Below, piece by piece: positions 22,017-32,441 of a DNA stretch of 64,000 nt. The DNA is from Epithemia pelagica (taxonomy: Eukaryota; Bacillariophyta; Bacillariophyceae; Surirellales; Surirellaceae). The stretch covers positions 2,108,001-2,172,000 of the forward strand of contig OX337242.1 in assembly GCA_946965045.2 (NCBI GenBank), read 5' to 3'. The translations under genes were made by a program, and so were the position numbers. The notes under the pieces are model-generated. The model saw only the letters and a list, made by a program, of their open reading frames with translations, was not told the DNA's origin and made no database searches. Numbering within the stretch: the stretch's first letter is position 1; every line of letters starts with the position of its first letter.

Positions 22017-22081
22017 TCAACACACAAGTACAAAGCAAAAACAAGCAGCAATTAATGATGGTTTATTAGTATCTTTCATGA

Positions 22082-25000
22082 CTATCTGGTTTTTATTGTA
22101 TCAATTTGGATTGATTTTAAGCAAGGAAAAGGGTCAGTTCGGAGAGGTAAAGAGAGCAGATCATTGCGATCATCGTCTCGTTTCAATTTCTTTTGCCGAC
22201 TATTCTCATCCCTCCGCATATCCTCCTTTCTATTCTGACGCTTTCTTTCTTGTACCTTTGCCACTTGGGCTCTCACTTGCGGAAGCTTTGAAATGGTTTC
22301 ATCTACAATGTGGGAGAGGCTTGCTGACTGATGATTGAGAGATTTTGTCCGTGCCTCAGCTTGCAAACCAGTCTGATGAACTCTCTCGCCTTGCTCTTCT
22401 GTCAAGTCTCCCACTCCTTTGTAGAATCTAACAGAAGCAAGCAGATGATCCTCCACAAAATGAAACTTTGGTGTGATACTCAAACCAAGAGCTCGCCACA
22501 TATATGAGGATTGTTTAATTTGTTTTGCGAGCCTCTCGTAGTCGAGGCTGGTTGGGTGGTATCGCTTTATGGAACACAATGAAAAGACAGCATCAAGGTG
22601 TCCAAGTAACCTTTCATAGCCATCCAATACTGTCTTGATTGTATCTTGAGAAGCAACGACATCGCTATCATCCATACCAATCCAAACCAAGAGACAGTCA
22701 TTCCATAATGACGCAAAGATTTCGCGGCGGTTCCGAAGAAGAGCTCGCAAAGAATTTCCCTGTAAGTCTCCCCCATGGTATATAGCTGGCTTTATGCCAT
22801 GCTTCTTCAATACATCTTCAATCCACGCTCATAGTGGCTGACCAGTGGCTTTGCTGTTGGCTGGTAGTTGTGCCTCTTTCTCCCACTGCTGTTTTATGAG
22901 CTTCAGTTTCTCTTTTGCTGCTTTCAGCTTGTCCTTTGCTTGTTGCTGCGCTGGTCCAGTAAGTTGGGTACTGCGATTGGCTTCGGCAATACTTGCCACA
23001 GTGTCTTGTTGTTGATACGTTGCTGTTTCAAGAGCAACGTACTGCTCAGTGTACTGTTCCGCAGCACTTTGCAATTGCGAGATGAGACTGTCATGCACCT
23101 TATTGCCCAATCCAAGGAGTAAATGGAGAATTGGTGGAGCAGTGTCCTTTACCTCTACACACAACAATGGCTGCTGATCAGTTTTGAAGCCTCGTACATT
23201 GTTTGCACTATTCAAATATGCCGCAGAGCTGCTTTTCAACACATTTCGATGTGCCGCCATGCTTTGAAGTGTCCACATACGACCATGTCTCCTGTGTACT
23301 CGTGACCATTCTGCTTTGCTCAGGTCACAGTACCAACACCAGCAAGAAGAATAGCCTTCACGACCATAGTTTGTCATGATCTGAGAGCCATCTCCACTGC
23401 TGATGCATTGGATTGGAACGTGTCTAAGCTCTGGATCCCATTCGTTAGATACGGTTTCGTCTCCCAATGTAACTAACACAGCCCTTTCACGACCCTCTGT
23501 TGCTCTTCTCTGCCACACACTAATGGACCCAGCTTCAATTATCTTGGCAATTGCTTGATTTATGTGTGGCATAAAGGTTTTTGACAGGATTTCATAAGTG
23601 TCTTTCCGACACTTCGCCCGGGCAACAAGGAAGGGTTCAGATCTTTTGCAATGCTTGTCTCCGTCTATCCAACGAGTAATGATGCAGAGACAACCTCGTG
23701 AAGCCCCTTGGCCATGATCACAGGACCATAATAAGTCAATGGAGTGAAATTGTGGTATTTTGGATGACTGCTTCACAACAGAAATGACGTAGGTCTTCAA
23801 TGTTTCGAATATATCACGGCAGAACCATTCCACGGAACGACTTCTCGATAAAGAGAGAGACGATGTTGTCGGTGGAGGAATTTGCGATCGAGACACAAGC
23901 AATTCCTTCCTAATTTTGTCTCTTCCTGCCATGACCGTTTGTCCAAAGTGGACGCGAAGATGGCTGGCAATGATCTCTGCTTGCATTGTATTCAATCCAG
24001 CTTTGCAAAGCATTGCTGTTGTTTCAATGACAGACATCGGCTTGGCAACAACAATGTTTTTGCAAGAGCTTGCAGCACTGAGCATTGCTTCGGGGTATCT
24101 GTTTCTGACAAAAGCCAAGAGAATAGCAGCAGCGTGTTCCATTGATGACAGACCATCGGCCTCTACTTCGTCTTCATTTTCTTCTTCATCAATGTGATCC
24201 TGCTCTCGTTCAATGGAACAAGAGTCAGGAACAAACTGCTTCAAAATATTGTCAAGGAATGGATGATCTCGTTCATTCTCTCGTAAACACTTCATATTGC
24301 GTGACTTTGGTATCCGACAGAGACGGATGCGAGTAGAGTTCCCCATCTGAACGTTGAAGAGATCATACTTTCTCTTTGACTGTTCAAGAGTAACTAGGTT
24401 GCGAAGTACTGTCGAGACTGACCAGGTATTAGATGGGTCAATGCCAAACTTTTGGAGCGCATGTAAGGATTTGGCCTCAGCAAGAGGCGACATCATTGTG
24501 GATGAGACTGCCATTGCAGAGCGTTCTTCTCTTTTCTTTCGAAGGTCTTGGCCAAGTTTTATTATGATGTCCGCTGCATCCTTGTCAAAACTTTCAGGTT
24601 TTCTCCACCATGAGCGACTTGCAAGCTGTTCCCTTTTGAATATCTTGGGAAGAAGAAACTGATTGATTGTTCGGAATATCATTTCGTGCTCCTCCATTTT
24701 GTGTTGGTATTCTATTGTTGCTGAATCATCCATACCAGGATTGTCTGGAGAAAAACAAACTTCAGGCAATGGAGCTGCTGAGGAAAGAGTACTGCGAGAC
24801 AGGGATGGCTGCATTTCTTGCTTAATGGCCTGTTTGAGTTGATCAACAAATGGTTTCGGGCTGATTCGTCTTGGTGGCTGCGATAGGTGACAAGGCTCTT
24901 CATACAGTGGGAGGGCTCTTTGCCCAATTCCCAGTTTAATCCAGATACACTTTTGGTCCCTTTTTTTGGTTTCCACCTTGTCTTGGTACTCGGAATAGGT

Positions 25001-25099
25001 GAACAGGCGACTTGTATACGACAGTTCAGCCATGTTCAACAGTCGATCAAATCCATCAGCTGCATTCCGTACCAAATTTTGGCCTTTCTTCTTTTTCAT
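22082..25099 (-). pseudogene. Transposon-type large protein, broken by one in-frame TGA
   Basis: From an ATG at 25099 (MKKKKGQNLV) one frame runs to 22082, interrupted only by a TGA at 22829-22831; about 1,005 codons in all. Visible signatures are SIDLLWSCDHGQGASRG, an acidic GDETVSNEWD, a cysteine-rich GREGYSSCWCWYCDLS, a lysine/glutamine coiled-coil region (LKAAKEKLKLIKQQW), YHGGDLQGN and ITPKFHFVEDHL...EEQGERVHQTG. This set is typical of repeated, transposon-associated proteins I know from diatoms, oomycetes and cnidarians, but I cannot name the superfamily. The single stop with both sides otherwise intact indicates a recent inactivation. No terminal inverted repeats were identified. Confidence 0.6.
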
Positions 25100-25160
25100 T
25101 TTAGTCACTTCAAATACAACAGAAGCCACACGGAATGTCAAGGCTTGGATGGGTGAAAGA

Positions 25161-26009
25161 AACTTGAGTCTTAAGACTCGAGCCCCAAGCGTGCTCCCAA
25201 CAGGATACCGTCCAGAGTTAGATACGAGCCCATATTGCAATGCTGATTGGCAATTGTTTTTTCAACAGCAGATTGGTGTTCTCAGATGGTTGGTCGAGCT
25301 GGGAAGGATCGACATTACTGCGGAGGTTTCAATGTTGGCGGCTTTCTTAGCAGGAGCAAGAGAAGGTCATGTTCATGCGATGCTTCATGTCTTTGCTTAT
25401 CTGAACTTGCATGACCGTTCGAGACTGGTCTTAGATCCTTCATATATTCAGCACGGAGAAGAATTGACAGCTGATTGGGCAGGTTTTTATCCAGACGCCA
25501 AAGAGGACATTCCAGCAGACGCTCCAGAACCATTGGGCAATCCAGTCCAGATGACGGTCTTCGTCGACTCTGATCATGCTGGAGATTTGATCACCAGACG
25601 CTCAAGAACTGGAGTTTTAATCTATCTGAATCGAGCTCCTGTAACTTGGTACAGTAAGAAACAGACCAGCGTCGAAACATCGACATTTGGGTCAGAATTT
25701 ATGGCTCTCAAAGTGGGCATTGAAATGGTAAAAGGACTTCGATGCAAGTTAAGGATGATGGGCGTACCTCTGGATGGACATGCGCATATACAGGTTGATA
25801 ACATGTCCGTGGTACTGAATACGTCGGTCCCTGAATCAACACTGAAAAAGAAGTCAAATTCAATCGCATATCATTTTGTTCGTGAGAATGTTGCATCGGG
25901 CATGTGTCGTGTTGCTTTTGAACTGTCGAAGACTAACCTTGCTGACATTCTTACAAAGATTCAAACAGGTACAGAGAGAACACGGTTAGCATCAATGATC
26001 CTATATTAG
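25161..26009 (+). mobile_element. Ty1/copia retrotransposon pol fragment (RT end plus RNase H)
   Basis: The frame begins abruptly near 25161 and codes the very end of the reverse transcriptase (GYRPELDTS, QQQIGVLRWLVELGRIDI) followed by a complete-looking RNase H: VDSDHAGDLITRRSRTG, TSTFGSEFMALK, IQVDNMSVV, and an end with SIAYHFVRE and LADILTK. These are the usual copia RNase H landmarks, acidic residues included. Integrase, protease and most of the RT are missing, so it is a 5'-truncated relic. It lies head to head with the transposon-type gene; no LTR was recognised on either side. Confidence 0.85.
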
Positions 26010-26305
26010 TGCGTTTCCCGCCAACCTCTGTTGGGTCTGGGTACGTCCTGCACCTAAAAGATGAAAGGGCTTTAAGCAGGTCTAGATGGAACGAGAGAAG
26101 ATTGGCACAGTTACTCCATTACGAGACGAAGAACTGTGAGGGGACCAAAATATGGCTAGCCTATTGAGCGAATTTAGCGATAGTAAGGCCTCTAAGCTTG
26201 AGGCATGAGATAGTCACAATTTTATATTTTCGAGTCACACCCCTACGCGTATTTTGCTCCTGAACATTGCAAATTGCAACGAGACACGAGACACGAGACC
26301 CCCGT
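26010..26305. other. Unique left flank of the tandem array
   Basis: Follows the copia stop. It contains (ACACGAG) repeats just before the array begins at CCAGTGTCC. The junction shares only a few bases with the internal unit junctions. No gene is supported. Confidence 0.5.
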
Positions 26306-26657
26306 CCAGTGTCCAGTAGATGAAAAGAGAGACAGTTCGTCCACGACAAACGACAACCGCCTCCACCTCCAGCGGACTGCTCTTCAGCGCCACCTCCTGT
26401 AATGCGTCATGCGTTACATTGACAACGTCCACGGAGTCTAAAACAAGAGAGACAATTTGTCCGCAACAACCAACTGCTCTTCGGCGCCACCTCCTGTACT
26501 GCTTACGTTGACTAATAACACAAAACTACTGTCACCAGACATCGTTCCAAACACATGTATCACGAATCACGACCTCAAGACCAAGGCGGGGATTGAATCG
26601 GAGATTTGAGATTGCATTCCCACTTTGTACATCATAACGAGAGGACAGGCTATCATC

Positions 26658-27367
26658 ATGGCAACCATCACCAGCAGCCAAACAGTGTGCTCCACAGATT
26701 CCACAATTCGGACCTCCAACGTCCAAAACCCAAAGCCTTACTTCATCACGGTAGGTAATGGAGCTGGTATATCCCTTGACCAACGGATCCCCAGCGCATA
26801 CTGACATGTATTTCTTTCTGTGTTTGTTTGCAGCTCTCAAAACGATCCCTAATGTCGCGCTTTCATTCATCTGATCAAGAAATTAAGGAGACCTTTCTCC
26901 GTAACATTGACGTCGAGCTCGACGATAACCAGCAGATGTATCTGCTGTTTGCAATCACTGCGATCGTAGAAAAACCCAGTCTCTCTATCGAGGAGCTTAT
27001 GGACCTGAGTCCTCTTGCCGTCGTTTTTAACCAAACGGGATTGGCGAATCGCTATCTTCGTGATCTTGTTCACCATGTTCGTCGATTTTCCGTCGCTGGG
27101 CCGGTTACCGAGATCCCAGATGAGAGCAACAGCGCTGGCGTCTCGTCTTTGACGAATCCTGGTTTTGGGAGTTCTGCCGATGGTCAGGGGGAAACAAACA
27201 ACAGCAACGAAACAGTTGCGGACGGTCAAGCAGTCCCGGCTGCCCACAGCAACTGGTCTGTGGACGCCGTGGCAGGTTCTGCTGCCCCTTCTCAAATCAC
27301 CGACTTAACAGCCGAGACGGAAGACACGTCCATAAGTGAAGGGGGTGATCAAAAAGACGAAATGTAA
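26658..27367 (+). CDS. Orphan two-exon family, array copy 1
   Basis: Exons 26658-26750 and 26834-27367 with an 83-bp phase-0 intron (GTAGGT...TTTGCAG) give 208 aa. Against copy B, exon 1 (MATITSSQTVCSTDST) and the tail from IPDESNSAGVSS onward are nearly the same, while the middle (FAITAIVEKPSLSIEELMD) is quite different. The conserved core keeps MSRF, TFLRN.DVELDD, NRYLRDLVHHVRRFS. The tail is acidic and S/T-rich (ETEDTSISEGGDQKDEM). It sits 956 bp from the stop of the convergent Popeye-like gene. No known domain; cytosolic or nuclear by default (inference). Retains the ITDL found in copy B. Confidence 0.6.
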
Positions 27368-28323
27368 AGCAGCAGAAAGCACTTTAGAGACTTCAAGTGG
27401 TGAAGGGGCAGATCAACAAGAAGAGGAAAGCATCATTCGAACAACAAAGTCTCCTGAACTAACATCAAGGAAAAAGTGTCATGACCTGGAATTTGTAACA
27501 GAGTCTCGTGTAAGGCAAACCGAGTGAAACTACCAATATTCCTGCGAATCTTTGCCACTCGTAGACAAGAACACCAGATAGACTGTATTTCTTTGATGGA
27601 TCTCGGTGACGAGGTCAGGTCCGTGTTCCCATCCAACCATAAAACATGTGAATCCGCATAAACAAAAGACAATCATGTCGACAACGAGTTCTTTCATGTT
27701 TGTTTGTTTTAGCTACCCGTTAGTGATGGTATTCATCTTGTTGTATTACTTTAAGTTAAATCAATTGATCAATGTGGCAGTGCGAGTATATCACTGAATG
27801 GATGACGGTTCATCAGAACCACCACGGTACCAAATTCGAGGTCGAACAATGGAAATGGAGTATAATTCGAAGAAAGAAAGTCCAAGTTTGCGACTTGTCC
27901 CTTGTCGTCAATAAGTGAACAGGTCACATTTTGTATGTATTTTGTATGGCACTCTCGCCATCAGTAAGATGGTCTTTTTCATTGTCATGGAGAGATTTTG
28001 TGGTTAGAGCAATGTCACATGTTACATTTGCCGATAAAAGCCAATACAAGCACCTTTACTGAATCGAAACATCTTGACATGAGGACCATCGTGTCTTCAA
28101 TGTTGTGATTTTCACAATCTTGAGGATTCCAACAACGGATTTATGAAGTCTATCCAATCGGATCATTCCTCAATGGTTCACCTAACAGGATCCCATTCCA
28201 GTACCACTATCTACCGAAGGTTTCCTTACCAATCAAACGGGGGCTCGTTTCGAAACCATCCTTGGTTTAAATTTTCCCATGACACTCTCGCCATCAGTAA
28301 GATGGTCTTGTTCATTGTCATGG
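27368..28323. other. In-unit spacer between orphan gene and Popeye-like gene (also 32442-33398, 37526-38476, 42606-43562, 47687-48643)
   Basis: The two genes converge on this spacer. Its first 650 bases match the 3' flank of orphan copy B (19898-20835). A ~45-bp motif, CTCTCGCCATCAGTAAGATGG plus following bases, occurs twice: near 27951, and near 28283 abutting the Popeye stop codon. It occurs once more at about 20780 outside the array. The motif contains the hairpin CCATC-AGTAA-GATGG. A short frame right after the orphan stop (27378-27527) is discussed in the findings. Confidence 0.5.
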
Positions 28324-30267
28324 CTAGAACGATCCAAATTTCTTGACGGGTCCTCCAGGAGGAGATTCCACATCCTTGTTGTGGTTGTCTTGCTGGTCTT
28401 CCACGGCCGATGCAATGGCTGCGACGTCCTTTTGGACTTGCACTCGAGCACCGTCATTGGTGGGTGTCCAATCCCGTAGCCTATTGGACCAATGTGGTTG
28501 TGGTTGTGGTTGTCCTCCATGTTTCGACGCCCGTCGGCTCACGGTAAAGTTGATAACCTTACCGACAATGGCCGCCGTCATGGCCCGTGTCATGGCACCT
28601 CTCAAATCTGGTGATTTCGCCAACAGGGCTTGCATATCTTCGTGTTTCCAACGCATCACGACCGAATCTTGGACAGCGACAATGGTATACAAGGCTTCTT
28701 TGGAGGACATGGCCGAACTTCGTTTCAAGGCATTGGTACGACGACGACTCATGCGACGTGGAATGGGGACCAAGGGAGTCGCTGGATCCGGTTGCGACGA
28801 CGATGAGGATGGCATTGGCTGTTGCTGTTGTTGCTGCTGGTACGTGGCAGCTACGGCGGCGGGTGTCGTACTGGCAGCCGTCACAGGAGAAGGACCAAGA
28901 GACAGCGGGTTCGTCGAGTCTGGTTGCCTCTCAGTCGACGGTAGGGTGGTACTCGCAGCACTGATTGAGCTGGAAGCAGTACCATTGCTTCCACTACTAC
29001 TGGTCGCCGTAGATGAAGTAGTTTGTTGTTGCTGTTGTTGTTGTTGTTGAGTATTCCAATAGGCTTGCAAAAAGGCCATTTCTCCAATCCACGCCCCCGA
29101 CGTCCAACTCAATCGATCTTCCGTTGCTGCGGCATCGTCTTCGACACCGGCCGCTGCATTAAAGGAAGCCGCCGTCAGGCGTCGTCCCAAGGCTTGTGCT
29201 CGTGTTTCGCCCTGGGTGACCAAACACACATGGGTCATGGCTTGTCGTTCTTGCACGACAATGTCTCCCTTTTTCACGTGCACAATTTCGGCTTGTTGAT
29301 AAATATGTTCAAATTGTTTGGGTGTGACACCGTGAGGCATAAAAAATTTGGAATAAACTTGTTCTTGGGCTTTCGTCATGTTGACGGTTCCTTCCCGTTC
29401 GGCAATGACTTGATAGATTTTCCAACTATTGACGGCGGCAAAAATAAAACTCCAGGCCATGGGTGCGACTCGACGGGGCGACAGCGAATTGTGATAAATC
29501 AAGGCGGCCAAGGAACCGGTCGCATTCAAGGCTCGCAATTCAATCACATCGGACCGCGTGAATCCCACCAAGGCACAAATGGAACCAATATTAAGGACCA
29601 AGACGGCCCAATTGTCCAACCACCATTCATACAAGCGAGCGGCAAAATCCACCAAGTAGGCCCACCACCGCACGGGAGGAGAGGCGGTGGTGGTGGTGGT
29701 TGTGGCCGTGGTACTGCTGGCCAACGTGGTGGTGGTGGTGGCCGGAGTGGCATGGCTCATCAAGGGTGCGGTCGCTTCCACAGTCGAAGCACTGGTACTA
29801 CTGACAGCCGCTGTTGTGGGGGCACTGCTGGTGGAGCCAGTGGCCGATGTGGCACTGGGAGCGGCAGTCGTCGTCGCAGGAGGTGTCGATGCGCTGGGGG
29901 ACGCCGCGGAAGGAGACGTTGGGGTGCTGGTCGTTGTGGTTGTCGTGGTGGTTGCGGCGGCGGCGGGTGGTGTCGTCGTTGAAGACGGTGGCGGCAATTT
30001 GGTAAAGGTTTTGGGTTTGGCCAAGTGAGTTTGAGGCAATTTGGGCAAATTGGGAAAGAGTCGCGGTGGTCGGGGTTCCGGGGCGGCCGGCACCCGAATG
30101 CGATAAAATTGACCCTTGTAGACACCCTTGATGGTAAAGGGACCACCCGTGTGACTTGCGGCCGTCGCCTTGGCCAATTCTTCGTCCCAAAAGGCTCGCA
30201 CCTTGGAGTGACCGGACTGCAATCGATGACGACGCAAGAGTCGTTCCAAAAAGCGGACAAACGACAA
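28324..30267 (-). pseudogene. Popeye-like cyclic-nucleotide-binding protein, array copy 1 (5'-truncated, no ATG)
   Basis: The open frame codes 647 residues but begins after a TGA without any ATG. The first in-frame ATG (29760, MSHATP) lies ~30 residues before the conserved domain, so a shorter ~478-aa protein is possible. The conserved content is the same as copy 5: membrane segments (NWAVLVLNIGSICALVGF), FFMPHGVTPKQFEHIYQQAE, VKKGDIVVQE and GAWIGEMAFL. Sequence upstream belongs to segment S and not to the gene. I call it a 5'-truncated duplicate whose expression is open. An upstream exon spliced to an acceptor such as GATTGCAG at about 30221 is an alternative. Confidence 0.6.
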
Positions 30268-31379
30268 TCAAACCTTGATTTCCTTGATTTCCTTCTCTGC
30301 TCAGGAGATGAGTGTCTCCATTCCATCTTGCCTTTCAAACGCTTGTTGACTAACATCTGAGACAGTATCCAACAGAGTATGTTTGCCGGTAACAACACAA
30401 ACTTTGGGACATGACGTGGACAGTTTCAGAGTTCCCTTGGCTGGTGTGGTTTCCAGCATGCACCAGTTATGCGTCAAACCATAGAGAAGCTCTACTCCAG
30501 CACGTATGTGCGGTGTTACCAATAAGCGATCGTTGACGTCCATTTATAATGGACATGGGCTGAACTACTTGGTAGATTGCGAACGAGAATACCGCCGTAC
30601 TTGTTGCGTTTGGTTTGATTGTCGTTTTGTCCGCTTGTCGTTTTGTCCGCTTGTCGTCTTGTCGTTTTGTCCGCTTGTCGTTTTGTCCGCTTGTCGTTTT
30701 GTCCGCTTGTCGTTTTGTCCGCTTGTCGTCTTGTCGGCTTGTCGTCTTGTCTTCTTGTCCGCTTGTCCGCTTGTCGTCTTGTCCGCTTCATCTTGTCCGC
30801 TTGTCGTCTTGTCCGCTTCATTTTGTGAGGTTTGCGAGAACCATCCCGTGGGAGCACCGTGACAAAATAGAAGCACGACTCGTACTTCTGCAGTAATGTT
30901 GTACTAGAGAGGTACTGGATGTACTGTTAAATAGACCAAATAATGGGAATTGGGCTGTTCAAGAATATTATAGCCTATTGTGGCGAGCAGCTTCACGTAC
31001 GAGTACGAGTAGTCCTTGCCGTTGAGCTTATTTACCGATGGCTCACAAGTCACAAGACTGAGAAGTTACGTAGTGTACCTAACATTACTCGTCGGGCTTA
31101 GCTAATGAGTGATAAGTAGGACATTACAAGACAACAATTTCATCTTGTGTGTGTCATGAGGCTTAATACCGGGTGCACCGTTTTTATTGCCCCGGTCTTT
31201 TGAACAAGAGACAATCGCCAAAACGACAAGGACTAGAGCTGTTTAGCTAGTTCTAAGCTAAAATGCTGCCTTGTCTGCTAGCATAGGGCGCGTGAGGTCA
31301 TAGCCGACATAGTTTCGCGTGTTCCTGAATAGGAAGACTACTATGAAAGCGGAAAACCGCTACCAAAGTAGCGGGTGTC
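30256..31379. repeat. Segment S of unit 1 (also 35334-36457, 40430-41537, 45495-46618)
   Basis: A 1.1-kb segment present between units but absent from both ends of the array. From left to right it has an 80-codon ATG frame on the minus strand (30301-30543, MDVNDRLLVTPHIRAG; not recognised, ends 34 bp before the Popeye frame), the 16-bp minisatellite, a ~450-bp AT-richer stretch without genes, and a terminal hairpin (CCGCTAC-CAAA-GTAGCGG) six bases before the next unit. The last 15 bases match, inverted, a sequence at 21335-21353, which suggests a DNA-element end. Confidence 0.7.
30618..30822. repeat. 16-bp minisatellite GTCGTTTTGTCCGCTT (also ~35696-35900, ~40796-40984, ~45857-46061)
   Basis: Degenerate tandem copies of GTCGTTTTGTCCGCTT with GTCGTCTTGTCCGCTT variants. 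Because the repeat lacks stop triplets in several frames, it creates overlapping open frames on both strands (for example ADKTTSGQ on the minus strand) that I do not regard as genes. Unit 3 has one 16-bp repeat fewer than the others. Confidence 0.9.
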
Positions 31380-31731
31380 CCAGTGTCCAGTAGATGAAAA
31401 GAGAGACAGTTCGTCCACGACAAACGACAACCGCCTCCACCTCCAGCGGACTGCTCTTCAGCGCCACCTCCTGTAATGCGTCATGCGTTACATTGACAAC
31501 GTCCACGGAGTCTAAAACAAGAGAGACAATTTGTCCGCAACAACCAACTGCTCTTCGGCGCCACCTCCTGTACTGCTTACATTGACTAATAACACAAAAC
31601 TACTGTCACCAGACATCGTTCCAAACACATGTATCACGAATCACGACCTCAAGACCAAGGCGGGGATTGAATCAAAGATTTGAGATTGCATTCCCACTTT
31701 GTACATCATAACGAGAGGACAGGCTATCATC

Positions 31732-32441
31732 ATGGCAACCATCACCAGCAGCCAAACAGTGTGCTCCACAGATTCCACAATTCGGACCTCCAACGTCCAA
31801 AACCCAAAGCCTTACTTCATCACGGTAGGTAATGGAGCTGGTATATCCCTTGACCAACGGATCCCCAGCGCATACTGACATGTATTTCTTTCTGTGTTTG
31901 TTTGCAGCTCTCAAAACGATCCCTAATGTCGCGCTTTCATTCATCTGATCAAGAAATTAAGGAGACCTTTCTCCGTAACATTGACGTCGAGCTCGACGAT
32001 AACCAGCAGATGTATCTGCTGTTTGCAATCACTGCGATCGTAGAAAAACCCAGTCTCTCTATCGAGGAGCTTATGGACCTGAGTCCTCTTGCCGTCGTTT
32101 TTAACCAAACGGGATTGGCGAATCGCTATCTTCGTGATCTTGTTCACCATGTTCGTCGATTTTCCGTCGCTGGGCCGGTTACCGAGATCCCAGATGAGAG
32201 CAACAGCGCTGGCGTCTCGTCTTTGACGAATCCTGGTTTTGGGAGTTCTGCCGATGGTCAGGGGGAAACAAACAACAGCAACGAAACAGTTGCGGACGGT
32301 CAAGCAGTCCCGGCTGCCCACAGCAACTGGTCTGTGGACGCCGTGGCAGGTTCTGCTGCCCCTTCTCAAATCACCGGCTTAACAGCCGAGACGGAAGACA
32401 CGTCCATAAGTGAAGGGGGTGATCAAAAAGACGAAATGTAA
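31732..32441 (+). CDS. Orphan two-exon family, array copy 2
   Basis: Exons 31732-31824 and 31908-32441; 208 aa. Identical to array copy 1 except for a change of ITDL to ITGL near the C-terminus, shared with copies 3-5. Confidence 0.6.

Larger units (their letters stand above)
26306..31379. repeat. Tandem array unit 1 (5,074 bp)
   Basis: First of four complete units: orphan gene (+), spacer, Popeye-like gene (-), segment S. Boundaries were set by comparing junctions; unit 2 restarts at CCAGTGTCCAGTAGATG. It differs from the others by private or ancestral variants: ITD instead of ITG in the orphan protein, MTKAQ instead of MTQAQ and QPMPS in the Popeye-like protein. Confidence 0.95.

Noticed and set aside
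26532-26870. Minus-strand 112-codon frame (YMSVCAGDPLVKGY) across orphan exon 1 and intron
   Set aside because: Substitutions between copies are silent in the plus frame and change residues in this one; the plus strand has consensus splice sites. Kept only as a finding.
29023-29982. Plus-strand 319-codon frame antisense to the Popeye-like gene (and its counterparts in other units)
   Set aside because: It mirrors the codon pattern of the minus-strand gene. Its translation is glycine/arginine/cysteine-rich shadow sequence, and the minus frame holds a recognisable conserved domain.
30618-30822. Minisatellite as a CRISPR array
   Set aside because: The 16-bp repeats are directly adjacent without unique spacers, and the genome is eukaryotic.
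30506-30896. Overlapping repeat-rich open frames on both strands over the minisatellite (and in units 2-4)
   Set aside because: They arise because the 16-bp repeat has no stop triplets in several frames. Composition is pure repeat translation, and the frames change with repeat number between units.
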